From contig NZ_JBAMDA010000001.1 in the NCBI RefSeq assembly GCF_036964665.1, forward strand, positions 2,642,001-2,706,000: DNA of 64,000 nt, written 5' to 3'. The notes under the pieces were generated by a model that was given only the letters and a program-made list of their open reading frames with translations, searched no databases and was not told the origin of the DNA. This document shows, in pieces, positions 9,841 to 19,000 of this stretch. A program made the position numbers and the translations under genes. Position 1 is the first letter of the stretch. Every line of letters begins with the position of its first letter. The DNA comes from Nitrobacter sp. NHB1. Its GTDB lineage: Bacteria; Pseudomonadota; Alphaproteobacteria; Rhizobiales; Xanthobacteraceae.

Positions 9841-10223
9841 CGCAGTTTGGCTGGTTTCGGATCGTCGTCTTTGCGGCGGGGCTGATGGGCGCGGCCGGCG
9901 TCATCCTGGCCGCGGTCGCGGCGCACAAGACGGGGGGCACGCTTCTCCACTCGGCCTCGTCGATGCTGTTGTTTCATGCCCCCGCCGCGCTGCTGGCAAT
10001 GCTTCTGGCGGACCGGCAGATCATTCGTCCGCGCCTCGGTTTTGCTGCCGCCGGCGGTTTTGTCGTGGGCGCGATCCTGTTCAGTACCGACCTGACGGTG
10101 CGGCAGTTCCTCGAACACCACCTTTTCCCGATGGCCGCTCCGTCCGGCGGAACGCTGATGATCCTGGGCTGGTTTTTGCTCGCGATCGCCGCCATCTGGC
10201 CTCGCGCCGTGACCCGTCCCTGA
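9837..10223 (+). CDS. DUF423 family small inner-membrane protein
   Basis: A 128-residue protein with four predicted membrane helices (about 7-27, 37-55, 65-85 and 100-120). Spacing and the N-terminal pattern GLMGAAGVILAAVAAH resemble DUF423 (YgdD-like) proteins, whose function is unknown. It overlaps engB by four bases (ATGA), so the two are translationally coupled. Confidence 0.75.
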   Translation: MTQFGWFRIVVFAAGLMGAAGVILAAVAAHKTGGTLLHSASSMLLFHAPAALLAMLLADRQIIRPRLGFAAAGGFVVGAILFSTDLTVRQFLEHHLFPMAAPSGGTLMILGWFLLAIAAIWPRAVTRP

Positions 10224-10284
10224 CAGTCGCGATACCGGTCCGGAGCGGCTTTGCGGTCCCGCCGCCAATCGGCTAGTGGAGTGG

Positions 10285-10345
10285 ATGTGCGTATTCTGAT
10301 CGGAAAACCGGTATCCGCTTTTGCGGAATACGCGCTAGAACCCGC
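10285..10345. repeat. short palindromic interspersed repeat upstream of argB
   Basis: Contains GATCGGAAAACCGGTATCC followed by TTTTGCGGAATACGC. A related stretch (TGATCTTATTCGAAAGCCGG) occurs at about 53137-53165 between livJ and livH, so it belongs to a dispersed family. Non-coding. Confidence 0.45.
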
Positions 10346-10374
10346 CCCATCCCGCCGGCCAAGAGACCCGTTTC

Positions 10375-11271
10375 ATGTCTGACGCCTCCCAAATCAGCCC
10401 GCTCGATCAGGCCCGCATCCTGTCCGAGGCGCTGCCGCACATGCAGCAATATGACGAGGAAACCATCGTCATCAAATACGGCGGCCATGCCATGGGCTCG
10501 GAGGATGTGGCGCGGAAGTTCGCCCGCGACATCGTGCTGCTGGAACAGACCGCCATCAATCCGGTGGTGGTGCATGGCGGCGGCCCGCAGATCGCCACCA
10601 TGCTGCAACGGCTCGGGATCAAGTCCGAGTTCGCGGCCGGCCTGCGCATTACCGACGCCGCGACCATCGAGATCGTCGAGATGGTGCTGGCCGGTTCGAT
10701 CAACAAGCAATTGGTCGGCTACATCAACGAAGCCGGCGGCAAGGCGGTCGGGCTTTGCGGCAAGGACGGCAACATGGTCTCCGCCTCGAAGGCGACGCGC
10801 ACCATGGCCGACCCGGATTCGAATATCGAGAAGGTCGTCGATCTCGGCTTCGTGGGCGAACCCGATAACGTCGATCTGACGCTGCTGAACCAGTTGATCG
10901 GCCACGAACTGATCCCGGTCCTGGCGCCGCTGGCCACCTCAAAAGGCGGCCAGACCTTCAACGTCAATGCCGACATCTTTGCGGGCGCAGTGGCCGGCGC
11001 CCTGAAAGCCAAGCGTCTGCTGCTCCTGACCGACGTTCCCGGCGTGCTCGACAAGTCGAAGAAGCTCATTCCGGATTTATCGATCAGCGACGCGCGCAAG
11101 CTGATCGCCGACGGGACCATTTCGGGCGGCATGATTCCGAAGGTCGAGACCTGCATCTACGCGCTCGAACAGGGCGTCGGCGGCGTCGTCATCATCGACG
11201 GCAAGACCCCCCATGCGGTGCTGCTCGAGCTTTTCACCGACCAGGGCACAGGGACGCTGATCCACAAGTGA
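10375..11271 (+). CDS. argB: acetylglutamate kinase
   Basis: Phosphorylates N-acetyl-L-glutamate in the second step of arginine synthesis; cytoplasmic. The 298-residue protein has the amino-acid kinase fold with [11 protein letters not shown] (phosphate/substrate loop), VVHGGGPQI, the Arg-containing [26 protein letters not shown] and [11 protein letters not shown]. An N-terminal extension of about 25 residues is usual for the arginine-sensitive hexameric type, so feedback control by arginine is possible. It overlaps the next gene by four bases (GTGA). Confidence 0.96.
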   Translation: MSDASQISPLDQARILSEALPHMQQYDEETIVIKYGGHAMGSEDVARKFARDIVLLEQTAINPVVVHGGGPQIATMLQRLGIKSEFAAGLRITDAATIEIVEMVLAGSINKQLVGYINEAGGKAVGLCGKDGNMVSASKATRTMADPDSNIEKVVDLGFVGEPDNVDLTLLNQLIGHELIPVLAPLATSKGGQTFNVNADIFAGAVAGALKAKRLLLLTDVPGVLDKSKKLIPDLSISDARKLIADGTISGGMIPKVETCIYALEQGVGGVVIIDGKTPHAVLLELFTDQGTGTLIHK

Positions 11272-11978
11272 CCGACGCGCGACCACGACCGCAACGCGGC
11301 TTCAGCCACATTGACACCTGGGTGTTCGATCTCGACAACACGCTCTATCCGCATCACGTCAACCTCTGGCAGCAGGTCGACGCCCGGATCGGCGAATACA
11401 TCGGACAATTCCTGGACGTCGATCCGATTGAGGCCCGGCGGATCCAGAAGGATTACTACAAGCGCTTCGGCACCAGTATGCGCGGCATGATGACCGAGCA
11501 TGGCGTGTCAGCCGATGACTATCTCGCATACGTCCATCGGATCGACCACTCGCCGCTCGAACCCGATCCGGCGATGGGCGCGGCGCTCGAAAGGCTGCCG
11601 GGCCGCAAGCTGATCCTCACCAACGGCTCGACCGCTCACGCCGGCAAGGTGCTGGAACGGCTCGGCTTCGGCCATCACTTCGAGGCGGTGTTCGACATCA
11701 TCGCCGCAGAGATGGAGCCGAAGCCGGCGCCGCAGACCTATCGCCGCTTTCTCGAACGGCATCGCGTCGATGCGGCAAAGACCGCGATGTTCGAGGACCT
11801 CGCCCGCAATCTCGCCGTCCCTCATGAACTCGGCATGACCACGGTTCTGGTGGTGCCGGACGAGACACGAGAGGTGGAGCGCGAGGACTGGGAGTTGGAG
11901 GGACGCGGCGCGGCGCATGTCGACCATGTCACCGACGATCTGGCGAGATTTTTGGAAGGGTTGAGTGCGGCGCGGTAA
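11268..11978 (+). CDS. pyrimidine 5'-nucleotidase-type HAD hydrolase
   Basis: Haloacid-dehalogenase phosphatase of 236 residues. HAD motif I is FDLDNTLYP, motif II ILTNGST, motif [16 protein letters not shown] and MFEDLARNL. The pattern [19 protein letters not shown] is characteristic of the Pyr-5-nucleotidase subgroup related to yeast SDT1 and PHM8. GTG start overlapping the argB stop (GTGA) shows coupling with argB, which is a common arrangement in this family. Physiological substrate is not established by sequence. Confidence 0.85.
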   Translation: MTDARPRPQRGFSHIDTWVFDLDNTLYPHHVNLWQQVDARIGEYIGQFLDVDPIEARRIQKDYYKRFGTSMRGMMTEHGVSADDYLAYVHRIDHSPLEPDPAMGAALERLPGRKLILTNGSTAHAGKVLERLGFGHHFEAVFDIIAAEMEPKPAPQTYRRFLERHRVDAAKTAMFEDLARNLAVPHELGMTTVLVVPDETREVEREDWELEGRGAAHVDHVTDDLARFLEGLSAAR

Positions 11979-11989
11979 GTTCGGCATTC

Positions 11990-12140
11990 ACATCTCAGCA
12001 CGTCGTCCCGGACAAGTGAGCACAGCGAACGCGGTCCGGGACCCTTACGCCGTGTCCTATCGTCTTGGACTCGATGTCAGATTCCTTTGTCACCATGAAC
12101 GCCGGTGGTTATGGGTCCCCGCTTTCGCGGGGACGACGTG
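11990..12140. repeat. pair of palindromic interspersed repeats
   Basis: One hairpin combines GTCGTCCCGGAC with GTCCGGGAC near 12002-12042; the second, GTCCCCGC TTTC GCGGGGAC, lies at about 12115-12135. The second unit recurs in the other orientation at about 37645-37670. They fill the gap before dapD and are non-coding. Confidence 0.6.
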
Positions 12141-12227
12141 TGCCGCCGCTTGACTCTCCGCCGCCGAATCCCGACAAAAGCGCCGTTTGCCATCCGGTTC
12201 CGCGGCCTGTTTCAATAAGGAATAGCG

Positions 12228-13073
12228 ATGTCTCTCGTCTCTCTCGAGACCACCATCAACGACGCCTTCGACGCGCGCGAGACCGTCACTGCCGCGACCA
12301 AAGGCGAGGTGCGCGAGGCGGTGGATCATGCGCTCGACCTGCTCGACAAGGGCGAGGTGCGCGTCGCCGAGCGCGCGGCGGATGGCAAGTGGAACGTCAA
12401 CCAGTGGCTCAAGAAGGCCGTGCTGCTGTCATTCCGTCTTAACGACATGAGCGTCGTTCCCGGCGGACCGGGCAAGGCTGTGTGGTGGGACAAGGTGCCG
12501 TCGAAATTCGAGGGCTGGAATGAGAACCGGTTTCGCGACGCCGGCTTTCGAGCCGTGCCCGGCGCGATCGTCCGCCGCTCCGCCTTCATCGCGAAGAACG
12601 CGGTGCTGATGCCGTCGTTCGTCAATCTCGGCGCCTATGTCGATGAGAGCACCATGGTCGACACCTGGTGCACGGTCGGCTCCTGTGCCCAGATCGGCAA
12701 GCGCGTCCATATCTCCGGCGGCGCCGGCATCGGCGGCGTGCTGGAGCCGCTGCAGGCGGGACCTGTGATCATCGAGGACGATTGCTTCATCGGCGCGCGC
12801 TCGGAAGTGGCGGAAGGCGTGATAGTGCGCAAGGGAGCGGTGCTGTCGATGGGCGTGTTCCTCGGCGCCTCCACCAAGATCGTCGATCGCGAAACCGGCG
12901 AGATCTTCATGGGCGAAGTGCCGGAATATGCCGTGGTGGTGCCGGGCGCGCTGCCGGGCAAGCCGTTGAAGAACGGCCAGCCAGGTCCGTCCACCGCCTG
13001 CGCGGTCATCGTCAAACGCGTCGACGAACGCACCCGCTCCAAGACCGGCATCAACGAACTGCTGCGGGATTGA
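12228..13073 (+). CDS. dapD: 2,3,4,5-tetrahydropyridine-2,6-dicarboxylate N-succinyltransferase
   Basis: Succinylates tetrahydrodipicolinate in the lysine/diaminopimelate pathway. The 281-residue protein has an N-terminal helical part and a left-handed beta-helix of hexapeptide repeats (about 100-240), with [40 protein letters not shown] and the C-terminal [15 protein letters not shown] sits upstream of the start. It precedes dapE by 13 nt, so the two consecutive steps are likely co-transcribed. Confidence 0.96.
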   Translation: MSLVSLETTINDAFDARETVTAATKGEVREAVDHALDLLDKGEVRVAERAADGKWNVNQWLKKAVLLSFRLNDMSVVPGGPGKAVWWDKVPSKFEGWNENRFRDAGFRAVPGAIVRRSAFIAKNAVLMPSFVNLGAYVDESTMVDTWCTVGSCAQIGKRVHISGGAGIGGVLEPLQAGPVIIEDDCFIGARSEVAEGVIVRKGAVLSMGVFLGASTKIVDRETGEIFMGEVPEYAVVVPGALPGKPLKNGQPGPSTACAVIVKRVDERTRSKTGINELLRD

Positions 13074-13086
13074 TGGTCTGTCACTG

Positions 13087-14256
13087 ATGGCCGCCGACGC
13101 TCTCTCCATCGCCCGTGACCTCGTCCGCTGCCGGTCGGTGACGCCCGCGGACGCCGGCGCTCTCGGCGTGCTTGAGACGTTGCTCAGGACCGCCGGGTTT
13201 GAGGTGCACCGCGTCACCTTCAGCGAACCGGGCGCCGCCGACATCGACAATCTGTATGCCCGCATCGGCACCGCCGGCCCCCACATCGCGTTCGCCGGCC
13301 ATACCGATGTCGTGCCTCCCGGCGACGAGTCGGCATGGAGCCATGGCGCGTTCTCCGGAGACGTCAAGGACGGCTTCCTCTACGGGCGCGGCACCGTGGA
13401 CATGAAGGGCGGAATCGCCTGCAGCGTCGCCGCCGCGCTGGACTATCTGGCGGCGCATGGCGGCAAGCCGGGGCGGGACGGCAACGGTTCGATCTCGTTC
13501 CTGATCACCGGCGACGAGGAAGACATCGCCGTCAACGGCACCGTCAAGCTGATGCAATGGGCGGCCGCGCGCGGTGAAAAATTCGATCATTGCGTACTCG
13601 GCGAGCCCAGCAATGTCGCCGAACTCGGCGATTGCATCAAGATCGGCCGCCGCGGCTCGCTATCCGGCACGCTGTATGTCGATGGGGTGCAGGGCCACGT
13701 CGCTTACCCGCATCGCGCGTCGAATCCGATTCCGGACATCGCCGCGCTGATCATCGCGCTTGTGAGCGAGCCGCTGGATCGGGGCAGCGCCCAGTTCCAG
13801 CCGTCGAATCTGGAATTCACCTCGGTTGATGTCGGCAATCCAGCGGGCAACGTAATTCCCGGACAGGCGCGGGCGAAGTTCAACATCCGCTTCAACGATC
13901 ATCATAATCAGGAATCGCTGCGCGCGCTGATCGAGGCGCGCGTCGTCAAGGCCGCGGGCAATCGCATTCGGACCCGGATCGTGTGGGAGCCCTCGAACGC
14001 CGATGTGTTCGTCACCAGACCGGGCCCGTTCACCGATCTCGTGGTCGCGGCGATCGAGGAGGTAACCGGCCGCAGACCGGAGCTGAACACCGGCGGCGGT
14101 ACCTCGGATGCGCGCTTCATCAAGGACTACTGCCCGGTGATCGAATTCGGCTTGGTCGGACAGACCATGCACCAGATCGACGAGCGCACGCCGGTGGCCG
14201 ATCTCGAAAAGCTGAGTCGTATCTACCGCGGCGTGCTGGATCGCTATTTCGCATGA
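13087..14256 (+). CDS. dapE: succinyl-diaminopimelate desuccinylase
   Basis: Zinc amidohydrolase (M20 family) that releases succinate from N-succinyl-LL-diaminopimelate. Metal and catalytic motifs are [12 protein letters not shown] (His, Asp), [23 protein letters not shown] (catalytic Glu) and the late [17 protein letters not shown] with [14 protein letters not shown] (His). At 389 residues it is of normal length. It overlaps the following nucleosidase gene by ATGA. Confidence 0.96.
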   Translation: MAADALSIARDLVRCRSVTPADAGALGVLETLLRTAGFEVHRVTFSEPGAADIDNLYARIGTAGPHIAFAGHTDVVPPGDESAWSHGAFSGDVKDGFLYGRGTVDMKGGIACSVAAALDYLAAHGGKPGRDGNGSISFLITGDEEDIAVNGTVKLMQWAAARGEKFDHCVLGEPSNVAELGDCIKIGRRGSLSGTLYVDGVQGHVAYPHRASNPIPDIAALIIALVSEPLDRGSAQFQPSNLEFTSVDVGNPAGNVIPGQARAKFNIRFNDHHNQESLRALIEARVVKAAGNRIRTRIVWEPSNADVFVTRPGPFTDLVVAAIEEVTGRRPELNTGGGTSDARFIKDYCPVIEFGLVGQTMHQIDERTPVADLEKLSRIYRGVLDRYFA

Positions 14257-14813
14257 GCGGCAAGATCCTCGTCCTCACCGCTATCGATGACGAACTTGAC
14301 AAGGCGCGCGCGCCCGACGGCGTCAGGGTGATCTACACCGGCGTCGGCAAGATCAACGCGGCCGGCGCAACCACGCTGGCGCTGCTGACGATGCGCCCGG
14401 CACTTGTCATCAACTACGGCACCGCGGGAAAGATCAACGAGACGCTCCATGGTCTGGTGGAGGTGTCCGGTGTTGTCCAGCGCGACATGATGGCGATGCC
14501 GCTGGCGCCGCGCGGACGTACGCCGTTCTCGCCGGAACTCGACCGGCTGACCTCGGGGCAGGCCGGCGTCGTCTGCGGCACCGGCGACAGCTTTGTCACG
14601 ACCTCCGACCCGTGGCTGGTCGAGAACGGGATCGACATCGTCGACATGGAGCTGTTCGCGGTCGCGCAGGTCTGCCAGCGCCACAGCCTGCCGTGGCGTG
14701 CGTTCAAATTCATCACAGACGACGCCAACGACCTCGCGCACCAGGACTGGACCGCCAATGTGAAGGACGGTGAGAGCCTGTTCTGGGATGCGCTGGACCG
14801 AATTCGTTCCTAA
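14253..14813 (+). CDS. nucleosidase of the MTA/SAH nucleosidase (Pfs-like) superfamily
   Basis: A short (186 residues) purine nucleoside phosphorylase-fold protein. It shows [40 protein letters not shown] and the substrate-binding [12 protein letters not shown], close to the VDMEG pattern of 5'-methylthioadenosine/S-adenosylhomocysteine nucleosidases, and a late DDAND near the catalytic Asp position. The start ATG overlaps the dapE stop by ATGA. It is shorter than typical MtnN (about 230), so the exact substrate is uncertain. Confidence 0.75.
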   Translation: MSGKILVLTAIDDELDKARAPDGVRVIYTGVGKINAAGATTLALLTMRPALVINYGTAGKINETLHGLVEVSGVVQRDMMAMPLAPRGRTPFSPELDRLTSGQAGVVCGTGDSFVTTSDPWLVENGIDIVDMELFAVAQVCQRHSLPWRAFKFITDDANDLAHQDWTANVKDGESLFWDALDRIRS

Positions 14814-14846
14814 GGGCGTCGTGTTTAGACAGAAGATTTTTGAAAG

Positions 14847-14919
14847 GTCATTGCCGGGCCTGACCCGGCAATCCATCTTCGTTCAAAAGATAGATGCGCG
14901 GATCAAGTCCGCGCATGAC
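14847..14919. repeat. REPIN-like doublet of inverted short palindromes
   Basis: Two palindromic units in inverted orientation: GTCATTGCCGGGCCTGACCC with partner on the left, and ATGCGCGGATCAAGTCCGCG ending CATGAC on the right. They match in plan the units at 18546, 18930, 24453 and 31290. Located between convergent nucleosidase and truA genes. Confidence 0.7.
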
Positions 14920-14950
14920 GAGCACAGATTTCGTAAAAACAGCAAATGAC

Positions 14951-15688
14951 TCAATAATCCACCCGCACCAGATACAACCCGTCGGGTGGCGCGACAGGGC
15001 CGCAGGCCTCGCGGCGGCGCGCGGCCAGCGCGTTGAAAAGATCGTCGGCGCTCCAGCGGCCATGTCCGACCCAGACCAGCGATCCCACCATTGAGCGCAC
15101 CTGGCTGTGCAGGAACGACCGCGCCGAGGTGACGACGTTGACGTTGTCGCCGTTCCTGACGACGTCGAGCTGGTCGAGGGTCTTCTCCGGTGATTTCGCC
15201 TGGCATTCGGTGTCGCGAAACGTCGTGAAGTCGTGCTTGCCGATCAGCCGCTGTGCCGCCGCGTGCATTGCCTCCGCATCGAGCAGCCGCGGCACGCGCC
15301 AGACGTGGCCGACATCGATGGCGAGGTTCGCGCGGCGGTTGGCGATGCGATAGACATAATGCCGCCTGAGTGCCGAGAAGCGCGCCTCAAAAGTTTCGGG
15401 CACGATTTCGGCCGTTAGCACGCCGATCGGATGCGGTCGCAGATGGGCGTTGAGGCCGTCGCGCAACCGGTTCGGCGCGAAATGCTTGGCGATGTCGCAA
15501 TGCGCTACCTGCGCCAGCGCATGGACGCCGGCGTCAGTGCGGCCGGCGCCATGCACGCGAACGGCATCGCCACAGATCGCTTTGACCGCCGCCTCCAAGG
15601 CGCCCTGCACCGAGGGGCCGTTGTCCTGATACTGCCAGCCGCAGAACGGGCCGCCGTCATATTCGATGGTGAGCTTGTAGCGGGGCAT
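14951..15688 (-). CDS. truA: tRNA pseudouridine(38-40) synthase TruA
   Basis: Makes pseudouridine at positions 38-40 of the tRNA anticodon arm. It has 245 residues starting [12 protein letters not shown]; the catalytic Asp is in [17 protein letters not shown] and [10 protein letters not shown]-like sequence ([14 protein letters not shown]) follows. The ATG at 15688 is chosen because it overlaps the fmt stop (ATGA) and matches the family N-terminus. Confidence 0.96.
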   Translation of the reverse strand: MPRYKLTIEYDGGPFCGWQYQDNGPSVQGALEAAVKAICGDAVRVHGAGRTDAGVHALAQVAHCDIAKHFAPNRLRDGLNAHLRPHPIGVLTAEIVPETFEARFSALRRHYVYRIANRRANLAIDVGHVWRVPRLLDAEAMHAAAQRLIGKHDFTTFRDTECQAKSPEKTLDQLDVVRNGDNVNVVTSARSFLHSQVRSMVGSLVWVGHGRWSADDLFNALAARRREACGPVAPPDGLYLVRVDY

Positions 15689-16620
15689 CAGACGAGCCGC
15701 ATGGGCGGCTGAAGCGGCGTGCCGTTGAGAAAGGCCTCGGCCTTCATCGGCGGCTTTCCGGCGCGCTGCAATTCGAGGACGCGGATCGCGCCGTCCTTGC
15801 ACGCAATGGTCAGCCGATCGTCGAGCAGTTCACCGGCTTCGCCGGAGCCTTTCGCGACCTCACAACGCAAGACCTTCACGCGCACTCGCTCGCCGTCGAG
15901 GGGCATCTCGCACCAGGCGCCCGGAAACGGCGACAGGCCGTGGATATGCCGCAGCAGCTCTCGGGCTGGCCTGCTCCAGTCGATGCGCGCCTCGGCCTTG
16001 TCGATTTTTGCGGCGTAGGTGACGCCGTGCTCGCTCTGCTTCGTCAGTTGCAGGCCGCCGCGCGCCAGCGCGGCCATCGCACGCACCATGAGATCGGCCC
16101 CCAGTGGCGCCAGCGCGTCATGGAGATCGGATGCCGTCATCGCATCGGTCACGGCGATCCGCTCGGCCATGGCGACGTCGCCGGTGTCGAGGCCGGCATC
16201 CATCTTCATGACCATGACGCCGCTTTCGGCGTCGCCCGCCATGATGGCGCGGTTGATCGGCGCGGCGCCGCGCCAGCGCGGCAGCAGCGAACCATGCAGG
16301 TTGAAGCAGCCGAGCGGCGGCGCATCGAGGATCGCCTGCGGCAGGATCATGCCGTAGGCGACGACGACCGCGGCGTCGGCGCCATGCGAGCGGAATTCAT
16401 CCAGCGCGGCGGGGGTCTTCAGCGTTTTCGGCGTCAGCACGGGAATGCCGAGGCGGTGCGCTTCCCGCGCCACCGGGCTCGGTTGCAGCTTCATGCCGCG
16501 GCCCGCGGGCCTCGCCTCGCGGGTATATAGGGCCGCGATCTCCTGGCCATGGGCGACGAGTTGCAGCAGGGTCGGCACCGCGAATTCCGGCGTGCCCATG
16601 AAGATCAGGCGAAGCGGCAT
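15688..16620 (-). CDS. fmt: methionyl-tRNA formyltransferase
   Basis: Formylates initiator Met-tRNA using 10-formyl-tetrahydrofolate. The 310-residue protein starts [18 protein letters not shown] and contains [19 protein letters not shown] (catalytic Asn/His motif), [16 protein letters not shown] and a C-terminal OB-like domain from about 205. It lies 24 nt after def and overlaps truA, giving the operon def-fmt-truA. Confidence 0.97.
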   Translation of the reverse strand: MPLRLIFMGTPEFAVPTLLQLVAHGQEIAALYTREARPAGRGMKLQPSPVAREAHRLGIPVLTPKTLKTPAALDEFRSHGADAAVVVAYGMILPQAILDAPPLGCFNLHGSLLPRWRGAAPINRAIMAGDAESGVMVMKMDAGLDTGDVAMAERIAVTDAMTASDLHDALAPLGADLMVRAMAALARGGLQLTKQSEHGVTYAAKIDKAEARIDWSRPARELLRHIHGLSPFPGAWCEMPLDGERVRVKVLRCEVAKGSGEAGELLDDRLTIACKDGAIRVLELQRAGKPPMKAEAFLNGTPLQPPMRLV

Positions 16621-16644
16621 GAACGAGCCGATCTGTTTGCGAGA

Positions 16645-17172
16645 CTATTTCGCGGCGAGCTTCGCAGCCTTGGTGAATTTTTTCACCACGCGGTCGCGTT
16701 TCAGTTTCGAGATGTGATCGACGAACAGCACGCCGTTGAGATGGTCGATTTCGTGCTGGATGCAGGTGGCGTAGATCCCCTCGGCATCTTCCTCGTGGAC
16801 CTTGCCGTCGAGATCGATGAAGCGGACCCGCACCCGCGCCGGGCGTTCGACCTCCTCGTAATATTCGGGGATCGACAGGCAGCCCTCTTCGTAGGTCGAG
16901 AGTTCCTCGGACGCCGACAGGATTTCCGGGTTGATGAAGATGCGCGGCCGCGGCGTGAGTTCGCCGTCCTCGTCGCGCCTGGCGAGGTCCATGGTGATGA
17001 TGCGCAACGGTTGCGCGATCTGGATGCCGGCGAGCCCGATGCCCGGGGCGTCGTACATGGTCTCGAACATGTCGTCGGCGAGTTTGCGGATCTCCGGCGT
17101 GACCGTTTCGATCGGCCTGGAAACCAGACGCAACTGCTTGTCCGGCAGAATGATGATTTCGCGAATAGCCAT
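16645..17172 (-). CDS. def: peptide deformylase
   Basis: Metalloenzyme that removes the N-formyl group from nascent proteins. It has 175 residues; motif 1 is GIGLAGIQI (Ala-to-Gly relative to the common GxGLAAxQ), motif 2 EEGCLSIP with the metal-binding Cys, motif 3 QHEIDHLNG. The ATG at 17172 matches the usual start [11 protein letters not shown]. It is first in def-fmt-truA, and divergent from rmuC across a CtrA-type box. Confidence 0.96.
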   Translation of the reverse strand: MAIREIIILPDKQLRLVSRPIETVTPEIRKLADDMFETMYDAPGIGLAGIQIAQPLRIITMDLARRDEDGELTPRPRIFINPEILSASEELSTYEEGCLSIPEYYEEVERPARVRVRFIDLDGKVHEEDAEGIYATCIQHEIDHLNGVLFVDHISKLKRDRVVKKFTKAAKLAAK

Positions 17173-17228
17173 GGCGGGCGATGTAATCCCCCGGTCTGCC
17201 GCGGTCAATCCATAGCGATTTCGGGTCG

Positions 17229-17243
17229 TTAAGCGTGTGTTAA
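17229..17243. promoter_or_regulatory. candidate CtrA-binding box TTAA-N7-TTAA
   Basis: TTAA at 17229-17232 and TTAA at 17240-17243 are separated by exactly seven bases, and the second half continues as TTAACCAT, both forms known for the alphaproteobacterial cell-cycle regulator CtrA. It lies in the divergent def/rmuC promoter region, about 57 nt from def and 80 nt from rmuC. Functional role is inferred. Confidence 0.5.
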
Positions 17244-17322
17244 CCATAAAAATTGAGCTTTCGTTAACTCAATATGTTCGTGCTTCGTTCTCATTGACGG
17301 TCGAATCGGCTACAAGGACCGG

Positions 17323-18537
17323 ATGAACCACATCCTTTTCATCCTGGGCGACGTATCGGTGCGAACAGGCACCGTGCTGATCGCGTTCGGCGCGCTGGCG
17401 CTGGTACTACTGCTGATTATCGCCATTGTGATCGCGCGCTCCGGGCGCCGGGGAACCGAAATGGCGATGGCGCAGACGAGCCGCGCCGACGAGTTGGAGG
17501 AACGTCTCGACGACATGATGCGCGCGCAGTCGGAGGCCACCGGCCGCGTCGACGCCATGGGTCGGGCGCTTGCGGGGCGTCAGGCGGAGATGGCGCGCGC
17601 CGTCAGCGAGCGGCTCGATTCGGTCACCCATCGGGTTGGCCAGTCGATGGAGCAGACCACGCGCAACACCATGGACAGCCTGCGCGTACTGCACGAGCGG
17701 CTCGGAATTATAGACAACGCGCACAAGAACCTGACCGACCTGACGGCGCAGGTGACCACGCTGCGCGAGGTGCTCGCCAACAAGCAGTCGCGCGGCGCAT
17801 TCGGACAGGCGCGGATGGAAGCGATCGTGCAGGACGGCATGCCGAAAGACTCGTTTGCCTTCCAGTACACGCTGTCGAACGGCAAGCGGCCGGACTGTGT
17901 GATCTTCCTCCCCGACCAACGCCCGCTCTGCATCGACGCGAAATTCCCGCTGGAGGCCATGACGGCACTCCACGACGCCCGCACCGACGAGGAAAGGAAG
18001 TTCGCAAGCCAGCGGCTGCGCGCCGACGTCATGAAACACGTCACCGACATCGCCGGCAAATACCTGATCCCGGGCGAGACTCAGGATAACGCCCTGATGT
18101 TCGTGCCGTCGGAGTCGGTCTATGCCGAGATCTATGACGCCTTCGACGATGTGATCCAGAAAGCCTATCGCGCCCGGATCGTGCTGGTGTCGCCATCGCT
18201 TTTGATGCTGGCGATCCAGGTGATGCAGCAGCTTCTCAAGGACGCGCGGATGCGCGATGCCGCCGACAAGGTACGGATCGAGGTCATGACCATGATGGGT
18301 GATGTCGAGCGCCTGCGCGACCGGGTCAGCAAGCTCGGCAGTCATTTCGATCAGGTCAGCGAGGATGTCAGGCAGGTCCTGATCTCGGCCGGCAAGATCG
18401 GCAAGCGCGCGGTGAGGATCGAGGACCTCGATTTCAGCAAGGATGAGGCGGCCGCGGAGACGCCGCGGATCGTCAGGCCCGGTGAACCGGAACTGTATCC
18501 GCCGCCGTTCGGCCGTAAAATCCAGGCGGGCGAGTGA
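17323..18537 (+). CDS. rmuC: DNA recombination protein RmuC
   Basis: RmuC family protein of 404 residues, thought to be a nuclease-fold protein that limits inversions at repeats. One N-terminal membrane helix (about 13-38) is followed by a coiled-coil region (about 45-145) and the conserved domain with FAFQYTLSNGKRPDCVIFLP, LCIDAKFPLEA and ALMFVPSESVYAEIYDAF. Position beside def is conserved in relatives. Confidence 0.92.
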   Translation: MNHILFILGDVSVRTGTVLIAFGALALVLLLIIAIVIARSGRRGTEMAMAQTSRADELEERLDDMMRAQSEATGRVDAMGRALAGRQAEMARAVSERLDSVTHRVGQSMEQTTRNTMDSLRVLHERLGIIDNAHKNLTDLTAQVTTLREVLANKQSRGAFGQARMEAIVQDGMPKDSFAFQYTLSNGKRPDCVIFLPDQRPLCIDAKFPLEAMTALHDARTDEERKFASQRLRADVMKHVTDIAGKYLIPGETQDNALMFVPSESVYAEIYDAFDDVIQKAYRARIVLVSPSLLMLAIQVMQQLLKDARMRDAADKVRIEVMTMMGDVERLRDRVSKLGSHFDQVSEDVRQVLISAGKIGKRAVRIEDLDFSKDEAAAETPRIVRPGEPELYPPPFGRKIQAGE

Positions 18538-18545
18538 TTATGGAT

Positions 18546-18577
18546 GTCATCGCCCGGCTTGACCGGGCGACCCAGTA
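18546..18577 (+). repeat. left copy of a 32-nt inverted repeat flanking the GIY-YIG gene
   Basis: Begins GTCATCGCCCGGC, contains its own small hairpin GCCCGG CTTGA CCGGGC, and ends CCCAGTA. It is an exact reverse complement of 18930-18961. It begins nine bases after the rmuC coding region ends. Confidence 0.9.
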
Positions 18578-18613
18578 TCCAGATGGCTTGCCTTTCAGAC
18601 TGTATCCTCGCCG

Positions 18614-18913
18614 TCATCTTCCAGCGACGCCAGGGTAGAGATCATCCCAATTTGGATTGTCTTTTTCGATCAATTGCACCTTCCAAAGGCGTTCCCACTT
18701 CTTCAGTCTTTTTTCGCGGTGGATCGCCTGTTCTATGTCATCGAAACATTCGAAATACACAAGCCGATCTACTCCGTACGTTTTTGTAAAGCTCTCAGCG
18801 ATTTTCGATTTGTGTTCGGCTAAACGCCGTAAAAGGTCATTGGTCACGCCGACATAAAGTGTTCCACCGATACGGCTAGCGAGGATGTATACGTAAAAAC
18901 AGCGTGGCCCCAT
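18614..18913 (-). CDS. GIY-YIG domain nuclease (UPF0213/YhbQ-like)
   Basis: A 99-residue single-domain GIY-YIG endonuclease. The signature halves are CFYVYILAS and GGTLYVGVTNDL, the catalytic Arg is in LLRRLAEHK, and the metal-binding region reads AIHREKRLKKW, followed by the common ending NPNWDDLYPG. Start ATG at 18913; the frame is open to 18994, but those extra codons only translate the flanking repeat (DVIARLDRATQ). The gene sits within exact 32-nt inverted repeats, which suggests a function tied to that repeat family. Molecular target is unknown. Confidence 0.88.
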   Translation of the reverse strand: MGPRCFYVYILASRIGGTLYVGVTNDLLRRLAEHKSKIAESFTKTYGVDRLVYFECFDDIEQAIHREKRLKKWERLWKVQLIEKDNPNWDDLYPGVAGR

Positions 18914-18929
18914 AATGTGAGATTGTGAG

Positions 18930-18961
18930 TACTGGGTCGCCCGGTCAAGCCGGGCGATGAC
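18930..18961 (-). repeat. right copy of the 32-nt inverted repeat flanking the GIY-YIG gene
   Basis: Forward sequence begins TACTGGGTCGCCCGG and ends GGGCGATGAC; it is the exact reverse complement of 18546-18577. Together the two copies enclose a 416-bp unit containing only the nuclease gene. Confidence 0.9.
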
Positions 18962-19000
18962 GTCAGTTCGTAACGCCTGCGAATCTGCTAGCACTGCGGC

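Noticed and set aside
18914-18994. Upstream extension of the GIY-YIG open frame
   Set aside because: The extra residues (DVIARLDRATQ) simply translate the flanking inverted repeat.
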